DNA of 64,000 bases from Bolinopsis microptera. Taxonomy: Eukaryota > Ctenophora > Tentaculata > Lobata > Bolinopsidae. This document shows positions 11,368 to 23,200 of this stretch, piece by piece. Made by a program: the position numbers and the translations under genes. The notes beneath the pieces are model-generated. The model had not been told where the DNA came from. It worked only from the letters and a program-made list of their open reading frames with translations, and made no database searches. The stretch is taken from the NCBI RefSeq assembly GCF_026151205.1, contig NC_087073.1, positions 3,274,501-3,338,500 on the forward strand, in the 5' to 3' direction. Position 1 is the first letter of the stretch, and every line of letters begins with the position of its first letter.

Positions 11368-12675
11368 CTACTCCATCATAGGGGCAGGGATGAGGTTATA
11401 AGAGACTTCTGATAGTGGTGTCTCATATTTGCTGTCAATTTTTTTTCCTCTGTACCCTCGTAGAGCTATGAGTGTGGTTCTTAACATAGCGAATCTTATT
11501 CTTGTCCTTACATGTCTTACCACATCGCAATATCTCTCTTTTCTTTTCCTGGCGATGAGGTCTGCCACTCTATTTAGAAAACGCTTACATTCTTTGGACA
11601 TGCCTCCAGTTGTGAGAAATACGGCTGGGGTGAAAGTGGCCTTCTCTACGTTCAACACTCTCTCCAAGTACTCATCCTTCTTCTCCTTTTCGTTCTCTTC
11701 GTATACTTCTTGAAGAGTTTTGGTCCTGTTTGATAAGCAATTGGGGTGTGAAACCCTTATGTCAAGAAAGGTCTTATCAAATGGAGTCCAAACTCCTCTA
11801 GCAGATACGTCAAGCCGAGCTTGGTCACCTGTTATAGTCTTGGGGTTGAGGCAGTCACCCTCATTTACCTTCTGTAGCTGGGGTTCGACTTTCACATCAT
11901 GACATACCTCACGAAGGAGATTTGCTAATGTGTCTCTGATGTTGTTGTGGGTCATTATCACATAACCCCCTAGCTTACAGGTGAGAAGGTGGTCAAGATC
12001 ACTTGTTTTCCCACATCCACAGGTGATGGGAGTGTTTGGTATCCACCAGCTGTAGCGTAAGCAGACACTGTCACGAAACTCCTCTTTGTTCAGAGTGTAG
12101 CCATACTGCTGAAGTGGCAATGTGTTAAGCCAACTGGACGCTCCCTTTTCTCTTGCTGCTAGTAGTGCTCTCTTAGAGGAGGTGCCACATCTTTCAGCTA
12201 TAGCGTTAAACTTGGCTTGGAGCTCGGAGTTCTTCAAATTTTTTATCATCACTTTCCCTGATTTGGTGAGGTTACTGGATGCAGTGTAAACTTCCTGTTG
12301 GTCCACTATTGCCTTTGTAAGCTCGGTGGTGAGTAGCTTGGAAGCTGTGTACTCAGACTGGCATTCCTCGTGGGGTTTACCAATGCCCAATCCTCCCAAT
12401 CTTATTGGTAGACTTAACACGTCCCTCTCTAAGTCTGAAATCTCCCTGCCCAGCATCTTTGGCAGAAGCGTTTGTCTTATTTCATGTTCTAGCGGCTCCA
12501 TGGCTTCAGAGATATGAGGAACAGTCCTTTGAACAAACTTCCATCGGTGTTGTATGCCAGAGATGTAGGCTGAATAGGCTGCTTGAGGCTCAGATTCTAC
12601 AATATCAGCTAGCATCTTGATGTCTTTGCACCACCCTTGGACCTTATTGCAGTTAAGTACAGCTTCGAAAATCAA
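11368..12675 (-). CDS. C-terminal half of an RLE-type non-LTR retrotransposon polyprotein
   Basis: Open frame of 435 codons starting at a TTG; the frame stays open about 36 nt further upstream, so this is a fragment and not a gene start. Residues about 220-245 contain C-x-C-x7-H-x3-C (CGCGKTSDLDHLLTC) followed by THNNIRD. This corresponds to the CCHC knuckle and RHN motif before the restriction-like endonuclease (RLE) of R2/Dong/Utopia-type elements. Downstream ARLDVS and FLDIRV fit the PD-(D/E)xK catalytic core. LPIRLGGLGI in the first quarter is typical of the thumb/linker after reverse transcriptase. The RT itself is missing, as expected from 5' truncation during target-primed reverse transcription. 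The RLE assignment is from motif resemblance only. Confidence 0.7.
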   Translation of the reverse strand: MIFEAVLNCNKVQGWCKDIKMLADIVESEPQAAYSAYISGIQHRWKFVQRTVPHISEAMEPLEHEIRQTLLPKMLGREISDLERDVLSLPIRLGGLGIGKPHEECQSEYTASKLLTTELTKAIVDQQEVYTASSNLTKSGKVMIKNLKNSELQAKFNAIAERCGTSSKRALLAAREKGASSWLNTLPLQQYGYTLNKEEFRDSVCLRYSWWIPNTPITCGCGKTSDLDHLLTCKLGGYVIMTHNNIRDTLANLLREVCHDVKVEPQLQKVNEGDCLNPKTITGDQARLDVSARGVWTPFDKTFLDIRVSHPNCLSNRTKTLQEVYEENEKEKKDEYLERVLNVEKATFTPAVFLTTGGMSKECKRFLNRVADLIARKRKERYCDVVRHVRTRIRFAMLRTTLIALRGYRGKKIDSKYETPLSEVSYNLIPAPMME

Positions 12676-14021
12676 TCGAAGCCATAGAATCAGGAATACA
12701 GTACATCTTTTGAGTCACTCTGCTATTAAAGCTACTTAAGCTGGGAAGAAGTTTATGGATATCAAGTACATTATTTTAGCTAGTCAAGTATGAAATCCAT
12801 TTTGCTTAAATAGTTTGGTTTTCTGCCATGTCGGGAACGAATTCCCTAATGCAATATAAGTGGCACATATCTCCTTTCTCATCAAATCTTAAGAAGCAGA
12901 ATGATTTGATGTCAAAACAGTATGTCTGCTACTGGTCAGTCCCAACGACTTTGGCTTAAAAGGTGCAGAAGGCGCAAGAATTGACATATCTGCTCTACAG
13001 TGAACTTTTAGTGCATATGTTTTATTCATATCAAGGGTGTCCCACTATACATGTTTTTAGGCATTTTACGAAAAAATCGTAAGGAAAAGAATGACATACA
13101 TTTAGGGTATAATGAATTGTTCACACAAGCTTCTTCAAGTACATGGTTTGAAAAAAAAACAGTGTTACTTCTTCAAAGTGTTATACTATACAGACTACAG
13201 AGGGCCAGGGAAGGAGGGGGGGGGGGGGGGTGGGTCTAAATTGGCCAACGTCTAGCTTCTGTTATAATATGTAAGTGATCCTAAGAATTAGAAAATGGTC
13301 ATTCCATTCCTCAGCTCCAGATATTATAAAGAAATCATTAGGCAGACCTAGACCTCTTGGTTACTTGGCATTTGCTGTTGAATAATAATGTGTAGTACAC
13401 TGTTTAGTGTTTATTCATTACAGAATTAATTTTCAAAGAGTAAAGTATGTTAATGTGTATTGTGTAGGGACTATGGATAACAGATTATTCTATATTTTAA
13501 AATTATTAATTTTTAAATTTAAAACCTCTGACAGTTCAACTGCAAGCTAATTTTAAAGAGTGTATACTGTGAAGTTTGTGCGCCACACCTACTAAGCACC
13601 CATATTGCAGATTAAGTGCCATATAACCCTCAAATCCAACATAGTCACATACCCACAGCCTCACCTTATCGAAACAAAGCCTTATAAGGAATAATGTTGA
13701 TCAGGGTATAACTTAGCAATATTCCATTGTCAGTGCCATAATGCGTTACAATCATTATCAAAGGGTAACCTGGATAGTGGATTATGTCATTAGCTCATTG
13801 GTTGAATCACTGAAAGATTGAAACTGCATTCAGTCAGGATGATCCTTGAACCATGAACCTTGAAAACTAAAATGGGTTTAAACTTGAATTCTGAGTTTCA
13901 ATCTCCACTAATAATCAATCATAAATATCTTTAACACAAAACACACCAAATAATGATGTCAGTGAGCACATCCAGATGAATTTGGGTTGGAGATCAGTGA
14001 CTTGATTCCTTAATTGACAAA
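12676..14021. other. Intergenic, no gene seen
   Basis: AT-rich sequence without recognisable coding. A run of about 14 G lies near 13217-13230. No TIR or tandem repeat of note. Confidence 0.4.
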
Positions 14022-14095
14022 TACAGTAAAACCACGATTTACCTCACAGTTTGGGGGAAGAAAATATTTTGGTAAATCAGGGTTCTAGTACTGTA
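14022..14095. mobile_element. Very short mariner/Tc1-like MITE
   Basis: The left end CAGTAAAACCACGATTTACC pairs with the right end GGTAAATCAGGGTTCTAGTACTG minus a few bases. TA dinucleotides flank both sides, consistent with a TA target duplication. Only about 30 bases separate the arms. It lies about 145 bp upstream of the RING gene start codon. Confidence 0.45.
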
Positions 14096-14239
14096 ATATT
14101 AATTTTTATCTCAAACTCCAAAAACACAGCCACATTATATCTAAAATCAGTGCAATGTTTACTATAGTATAGTACACAGTAGTAACTATAATACATCTCA
14201 TGTTATTTAATCCAATAATTTGTAGGCAATGGTCTCAAC

Positions 14240-17200
14240 ATGACTAACAAACGAGGGACAACACAAAGTAGTCCTAATTTTAGAAACTCCACCAATAACA
14301 GTAAGTCTGACAGTTTACTTTGTTCATAGATATTGAACAAGTAAATTCTACCTTCTTATATCCTGAATTTACTTTGTTTATTAAAATGTCCTTCATGGTA
14401 CTTTCATGTAACTTCTAAAGTTTCTACTTTTACCGAAATGAAATCAGGGACTGCAGACTCAGAAACTGTTCCAAATTCGGTGGCAAGACGGAGATCTCAG
14501 ATGGGCTCTTCATTTTCATCTTCAAGGTATTTTCTGAAGTATTGTGTACAGTGTTACAGTTTGTAGTGTAAATTATATAGATAGTAACCTGTCCTAGATA
14601 GAAATGTCGATACATTCTATTTTGGTTACACATAAATAATTCTGTAACTGTCATGCCACATGTATGCTGTATAGAAAACAAATTAGATGGCCTGAGAAAT
14701 GACATTTAGTCCAGTCATTCTTGACTGCTTTAGCATCTCAGCAACTTCACCCGTAGCTAAACCTTACTTGTACCAGTCAGAGGCACCTAGGTTCTTCCTT
14801 TGTGATTTGAACTTGCTTTGTCAATAGTGAAATTCATTATGCCTAAGAGCTGCCACTAGCCTCTTGGCGTCATGCCTGTGACGAGTTTATCATAGTTTTT
14901 TATCAAAAGAGAGAGCGAGTCTTTACCTGGCTTTATCTATAAATACATTCTTTATCGATGATTTTTTGCACTTTTACCACATCATATTGCAATTTATGTT
15001 CTCCAGTATCCATGATAATAGTTCATTCAACTGTAGCTTGACACGCCGAAACGGTTAAGATATAACGATTTAACGTTGAGAACCTCTCCTATTGGAACAC
15101 ACTCATGACTTCTGTGACTATTTTAGGCATAATTTCACCCTACTTTTATCTTAGTACAGTTCAAGAGCAGACGATGATTTTTCTTATGAAACTATAAAGT
15201 GAATCATCCAGACTACTTTAAATGGCTAAGATGTGTAAAACAGAATGGTATATCAGTAGGATATCAGTAGGAGTAGTATATCAGTAGGAATATTCATGAA
15301 TAGTCATCTAAACCTGAAGCTAAAAATGAACCAGGAATATAAACCGTACCTGCTGGTTAATAAAATTAGCTTTAAATATTATTTTATTGGTTTATATAAT
15401 ACATCTGGTAATCTACATCTGTATAACTTATAATTTCCTGAAATATTAAACTAAAATCCGTAACCTTGCAGACGGAACACCCTGAGCAATGCGGCCACGT
15501 CCCGTGAGCAAGAGCCGGGGAGCAGTGCAGGAGGAGTTTCTAACGTGTACAGTACTCGTTACTCACGTCGCTCCCTCAACCAGCCACAGAGAGTTGCCTC
15601 GGTTACCCGGTACAATCGCCTGGGCAGGCGGCATACTACCACTGCTTCAAGTTAGTCTGCTTATCAATTTGCAGGTTTCATTTTATCGATTGTGTTCAGA
15701 AATTGGTATAATTAGTCCAGTGTTTGTACGTATGTTTGCTATCCGTACCGGTTTGCTTCTATCTTTAAAACATTTCTTAACGACGGGTAAACTCACAAAA
15801 TGTTAACTTAAAATTAACTGTTGTACAGGGTAAACTCACAAAATGTTAACTTAAAATTAACTGTTGTACAGGGTAAACTCACAAAATGTTAACTTAAAAT
15901 TAACTGTTGTACAGGTTCTACAAGTGCTGTCAGAGAGTCTCCTGATCAAACACCAGGTCCCCGGAGATCAGCTAGAATAAGTTCCCGGCTCATAGAACGG
16001 AGATTGTCCACAACTATACCCTCTCCTCTTCTATCTAACACTATATCTAACCCTTCCGGTGAGTCAGCCATTCAAATATTGGAGCCAGAAATCGTTCAAT
16101 TTATATATATATATAATCGAAGAGTTTAAAACTACATAATTTGAGTATTGTACCCTGTTCTATATATTATACATCTGACTTAGGAGTTGTTCTCCGATTA
16201 TCAGTATTGTTTTATCATTATTGTGAAACAAATTCTTTGCCGCCCGCGCCCATTTCGATTGTTTCATTTGTTATAATACGTCGTTTGGTGGTGCTGTCTA
16301 CACAGCATCTCCATGTTAGTTTAACTTGTGTTAAACCCTCTCCATCAGGAATAACACTAAAAGAACTAATACCTCATAGAACCTGTATCCCCAGCCTCAG
16401 AGGAGCTCACACCCACCGGGATGCCGAGTGTAACATCGTCCCCCTTTTCCCTGCCCAGTCGGCCAGTCTCCGGCCGGGTATCCAGCGCTAGTCGCCCTTC
16501 TTCCGCCGCTTACAACTCCGACTCTATGGAGGTAGGAATACTTAGAGATTATTCGAGAAGAGCACGTTTTATGTAGCACTTTAAAATGCAAGTCTGTGCG
16601 AAGTGTGGTTACTATATAATACCATGTGTTCTGTACATTAGAATGTGCTGGAGCTTGCGCAGTCCTGTGACCTGGTACAGCATCGCATGCTCTTTACAAC
16701 ATTGTGCGCTATTTTCAATTAATTTTAATACATATTTGATTTGCTTGCTAACATTATTTATGTATTTCTAGCATGTTATATATGCATTATTCAACATATG
16801 TTATATATAATACAATCCAGAGAGCACTGATACATTCATAGCATATCATTTGAGAGAGAGTGAGAGAGAGTGGCATACACAGTCTCTTACATAGCCCACC
16901 ACTCGGAATATATAACACACATTGTCATTCTGGAACACTGAAAATTGCCGTGTTTGCGAACATTTAATACCAATATCGTATTTCAGTAAATTTATGAATA
17001 TCCAAAGCATAGACTCCGGTGAACCAAGGCAATTACCTAATTTGTATGTACAATTACAGTGGCCTCTTAACGATCTTATTTGCATAATTACATGAGCCGA
17101 TCTAAGCACTAGGACTCAGCATGAACGGAACAGTCAACAGTGTGTATCTGATGGCAGTTTGCTAGTGGTACACTGGCTGTTAAGTGTTGAAGCAGATAAT

Positions 17201-20200
17201 TATTTAAATATTTTTGATCAAGAAAAGCACTAAGCTGTAAGCAGCAAGCTGTACTAAGCAAATAAGCATTGTGCACTAAGCTGTAAGCAAATAAGCATAA
17301 TGCACTAAGCTGTAAGCATGTGAAGCACAGCTGTTAGCGCCTGATATGAAAGAATCCCCCCAGGAGGGGTGGCAGTGGCGCGAGTTCACAAACTCGCCCG
17401 TGGTCGACTGGAGATCAGAGCACGGCACCCCGCTACCCCCAATACCACACTCCACGACACCTCCCACTGCAACAACCACACCGCCTCCCGCCACTCATCC
17501 TACCTCCGTACAGCCAGAACCTAACACTGACCACCAGGCAGCGACAAACGACACCCCTGACACTGATATACAGTCCGTGGAGATCGTCCGTGTTGTCCCT
17601 CATCGTCTTATCGAGATTCCAGAGAGTGAACCATTCGAGCCAAGACCCCCTCCTCGGTACCGACCCTCCAGTGGTCGGTCTTCCCTCGGATCTGGTGTTC
17701 TCAGACGAGCTCGCAGACTCCTTCGTTAGTGAAACGTTCACTTTATTTTCCCTCTTACTAGCATTAGAATTTAGAGCTAAAACACATTACTCATCACGGC
17801 CGTCATAGATATTTTCACTGACATTAAATATTGACTAAAATTTAACCGTACAACAAAACATACAGGTGAATCAACAAGTTCGTCAACACCAGAACCAGAA
17901 CCATCAACCAGCATCGCCAATCCTCCTCCAGGTACAGTAAACTTCTACATAGTTATATTTCTATCGTTACAACCTGACCTACTGTTCTGGTTGAAGAGCA
18001 CGTCAGTTTACTGGCTACACTTTACAACCTGACCTACTGTTCTGGTTGAAGAGCACGTCAGTTTACTGGCTACACTTTACAACCTGACCTACTGTTCTGG
18101 TTGAAGAGCACGTCAGTTTACTGGCTACACTTTGCAACCTGTAACCAGAATCTTGCAATCTTCAACCAGAACAGTAGGTCTGGTTGAAGAGCACGTCAGT
18201 TTACTGGCTACACTTTACAACCTGACCTACTGTTCTGGTTGAAGAGCACGTCAGTTTACTGGCTACACTTTGCAACCTGACCTACTGTTCTGGTTGAAGA
18301 GCACGTCAGTTTACTGGCTCCACTTTACAACCTGACCTACTGTTCTGGTTGAAGAGCACGTCAGTTAACTGGCTACACTTTACAACCTGACCTACTGTTC
18401 TGGTTGAAGAGCACGTCAGTTTACTGGCTACACTTTACAACCTGACCTACTGTTCTGGTTGAAGAGCACGTCAGTTTACTGGCTACACTTTACAACCTGA
18501 CCTACTGTTCTGGTTGAAGAGCACGTCAGTTTACTGGCTACACTTTACAACCTGACCTACTGTTCTGGTTGAAGAGCACGTCAGTTTACTGGCTCCACTT
18601 TACAACCTGACCTACTGTTCTGGTTGAAGAGCACGTCAGTTTACTGGCTGCACTTTACAACCTGACCTACTGTTCTGGTTGAAGAGCACGTCAGTTTACT
18701 GGCTACACTTTACAACCTGACCTACTGTTCTGGTTGAAGAGCACGTCAGTTTACTGGCTACACTTTGCAACCTGTAACCAGAATCTTGCAATCTTCAACC
18801 AGAACAGTAGGTCTGGTTGAAGAGCACGTCAGTTTACTGGCTACACTTTACAACCTGACCTACTGTTCTGGTTGAAGAGCACGTCAGTTTACTGGCTACA
18901 CTTTGCAACCTGACCTACTGTTCTGGTTGAAGAGCACGTCAGTTTACTGGCTCCACTTTACAACCTGACCTACTGTTCTGGTTGAAGAGCACGTCAGTTA
19001 ACTGGCTACACTTTACAACCTGACCTACTGTTCTGGTTGAAGAGCACGTCAGTTTACTGGCTACACTTTACAACCTGACCTACTGTTCTGGTTGAAGAGC
19101 ACGTCAGTTTACTGGCTACACTTTACAACCTGACCTACTGTTCTGGTTGAAGAGCACGTCAGTTTACTGGCTACACTTTACAACCTGACCTACTGTTCTG
19201 GTTGAAGAGCACGTCAGTTTACTGGCTCCACTTTACAACCTGACCTACTGTTCTGGTTGAAGAGCACGTCAGTTTACTGGCTACACTTTACAACCTGACC
19301 TACTGTTCTGGTTGAAGAGCACGTCAGTTTACTGGCTACACTTTACAACCTGACCTACTGTTCTGGTTGAAGAGCACGTCAGTTTACTGGCTACACTTTG
19401 CAATCAGCTTACCATTATTAGCCCATGTCCGCCTTTATTAAACTTCTTTCTCTCTCTTTATTGCACTGTTGCACTTGGTCCTTCAACTCTGACAGGTCTA
19501 TATTGTTTTTACTAGGGACTTGAGCACTTCTGAACTAGTTATATATGCGTACCACTCTTTACTTAAACATTGTGTTTTCTTCAGAGTCTGATTCTAGTGG
19601 TGAAGTAACGCCTACTCAGCCTCGGTATGTTCGGTTATATTTCTTCTCCGTTTCTTTTTAAAAGTGTTCTTGCTCAAAAAAGTAAAACATTTTCAGATAA
19701 ACAATAGCTCTCTGTTATCAGCGATATTATAATTAATTAAACAGAATAATAACCTGATAGTAGCCTAGCCTTTTTTACACCATTCGCTATTTTATTAACT
19801 ACAATTCGGATTTTCGCCAAATCAAAATAAGGAGAAAAAAGCGAAGACCCCTAACCGCTGTTAATCTGCAGTCGCCAATTCCGAGAAATCAGATTCAGCC
19901 ACAGTAGCTCGAGCGCAAGCGCTAGCGCTGCAGCGCTACGGAGCACTGAAGAAGAACACCCTACAGCTTCTACTTCTTCCCCCGACGATGCGTTACGTGG
20001 GAGACTGTTCGAGCGAGCTGAACACGAGGCCCTGAACAACATGATCATGTCAACTTCAGTTACTGGTTTGTTTGAATATTTTCTCAAATAATTTACTAAT
20101 TCTCCCAACGCAATTTTTCCGGTTGTGCCTATTTCCGGTTGTGCCTATTTCCGGTTGCATTTTGTATTCAAATTATTTGTAAACCGACTGCTGCACCACA

Positions 20201-23200
20201 AAATGCAGCTGAATATTGTTAAGAAGATCTAGCGCTTTCTCCCCTACATGTACAGAAATTAGCTAGCCCATAGAGCACTATATACCAGCCCGTACATTAA
20301 CATGCACTTTACAAATGCAATCTAACACAGCATAATGAAATATCCAGACTTGAGACCCGCTCTCATCCACAAATATTATTTTACCGAATATTTCACATCT
20401 TATTTGGTGGTCTACTAACAAATATATAGATTGAAGAGAGAGAAGAAATAAAATAATTTGGAGTTATACAAATTACCGTATTAAAAAAATTGTCCCTGAA
20501 TGGTGCCTTGACTCTTGTCATTAAAAGAACCTGAAATAAATTCCTAAAATAGCTTCCCCCATGATGCTAGGTCTGCGTCAAGATCCAATTCTCGATAATT
20601 TGAATTTCTTTTTTGGCAGGTGACGTGGTGTTCAATAGTAAAACTCTCTCCAAATTTAGTATGATTAACTACCACAGTCCGATAGCTTTTATATCAAGTC
20701 TATATAATATCTTATATCAAGGATAATGGATGTCTGACTGAACCCAATGTTTCCACGCTAATAACGGAGATCCTATCCAGGGTTATTAACCTAATATTTT
20801 TCCTTGTCAACTGATACAGCCTTGTCAAATAAAGAGCGTTTATTTCTTGGCATTAGATCGGCTAAATCTAATCCAATCTTCACCGGTATGCCAAAGTAAG
20901 CAGTTTCTGTTTCTAGCTAAATACTTCTTGGCAATATCTAATATCAGCATTCACGTTTAAAAGCGAGGATGTATCCTTTCGCCAGGAAAAAAAAACCTCC
21001 ACCATTCCCCTTGCGATTAAATATTACATTTCTCATTAAGAGGCAATAAGAGTCAATAAATTTCACTTTAATGAATCTGCCACCATTCAAATGACTATTT
21101 GCATTGTCATTACAGTATCATTGTTCCTCTGGTCTCATGCTGTATTGTTAAATTCCTTTTCAGCAAATGAGCGACTCCAGCGACTGCGTTTGTTACGACT
21201 CAGTCGGACAGAGCAATCCACAGACGTAACAGCCAGGGAGAGGATTATCACGGGCTTGTTACGGAGAAGAGAGACTGCTGAAAGTAGTGGAGAAAGTAGC
21301 GGAGAAAACTCCGGGGTTGGCGGAGTAAGTTATTTAAACTGACAGGGTTGCTTAAACTGACATTTCACGTCGTGTTATTGCCAGCCTGATTACATGGGAA
21401 AAGGCAGCTCGTGTCATTTAAATAATTGTATCTGCTATCTTTTATTCTGATAATTGTAATATCCTGTTTTCTATTATTTGTGTCTGACTGTATTTAATTC
21501 TCATCTCTAAATAGAATAGACAGTTTTTGGGAGTTCCAAATAGTTTTTGGTTATTCTGATCTGCGACAAATGATACTGCACTGTTAGGATAAACGACGTT
21601 TCAAAGTAACAACTTCTTATTCATGCTGACAAAATTGGTAAATATGTGAGAAAACTGTCTCATAAAATTTATTAATCAAAAATGGCTAAACGACAACAAA
21701 TTGTTCAAATACTCGACTAAAATTAGAATCAAAATCTATATATATACACCACTACTCGATCTGCTATTCAATAAACTTAAAACATCCACTAAACAGCAAG
21801 TACGTGATTGTGATCGTGTGATGGAATGACATGTACAGTGATAACAGATGATAAGGTAAAAGATACAATACATGTGAGATGGTGTATACACAATGTGAAT
21901 GAAATTATAGTGAGTGGTTACTGATTGTGAGCGAGATGTGACAAAACATTAAAACTTACTACTACTAGAAAACTGAAACTGTATGCAATAAAAAGGGAAT
22001 GAAACTAAAATATCTAAAATTCTTCAGTACTAGCTATGATAAAACGTTTAATAGTATCCAGTTCTTCTCTCTTGTTAATTGTAGGGTTCAGATTAATAAT
22101 AAACATCGCTTCGAAAATCTTTCTTCTGACAGTATTGGGCTCAATTCTTAAAATATCTACTTCTAAACTGGGATTTAACCCCTCGTGACAGCTCGAATAA
22201 TGTATGGCAAAGGCTTGACTAACATTAGAAGGGGTAGCAGGGTAGGTAGCGTAACGTAAGTGTTCTCCTACACGAGCATGTACTTTCCTACTGGTTTCTC
22301 CAATGTACAGCTGGTCACATAATTTACACTTAATCTTATATACAACATTCTTCACTTCACAATCTTTATTACAAACTATCAAAGGGCAAATTTTACATGA
22401 ATTAATACTGCACACACGTTTATCATACGGTCTGTTACTACATAAAATATTTCTCAATTTCGAAGTAGGTTTAAAGTTTACTTTAATAGGTAAATTGTTC
22501 TGCTTTACATAATTTCTAATCTTATTGCTAGTACTGTCCGAAATAAAATCTAAATTAAGAACTGTCCTGGAATCATCCTCAACACTCTGACGCCTGTTAG
22601 AATTACTACTGTTACAATAACGTCTTGGGTTCTGGTAACCGTTTTTCTGTAATAGATCATCAAGGAGTCTGAGAGAGTGCTCCTTTTCCGCTGGGCCAGA
22701 ATATTCTAAATAGAATATATCACACAATTCTTATGTAAACTTTCCTCTCAGGAGAGTTCCTCGACCAGTGGCCCCACACGGCTACGGATGTTCGAAGTAC
22801 CGGGCCAGGGGGCCATCCTCATGGAAGATATTAGGCCAGAGACTTCGTTAAGGATGTCGCTTGTACAGGTCAGTCGAAGAAAAAGTTTGATAAGAGCTAT
22901 ATTTAGATGGAGATGACGGCGCGCGCGACCGCCCAACGTAAGTGACGCTGAGTAAAATATTGCTGTCAATGCTGAGAGAACGCGCGCGTAGAACGCCGCG
23001 CAATGTTGTTCACATGATACTTTAAACATCGTACGACCTACACGGCAGAAATGTACACAGCGAAGTGATCTGTCGTGTCTTTACACGAAAGATTTACCGG
23101 ACACTCTCCGTCCGTTCTGTGGCAGTTCAATGGGAACAGCGACGTAAGGATAAAGAGCGCCACAGCCTTATCTCTTTGTCGATAATCCTATGAGACAACG

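Noticed and set aside
13214..13231. G-run as possible quadruplex regulatory site
   Set aside because: A single homopolymer run in featureless sequence; no gene nearby that it could plausibly control.
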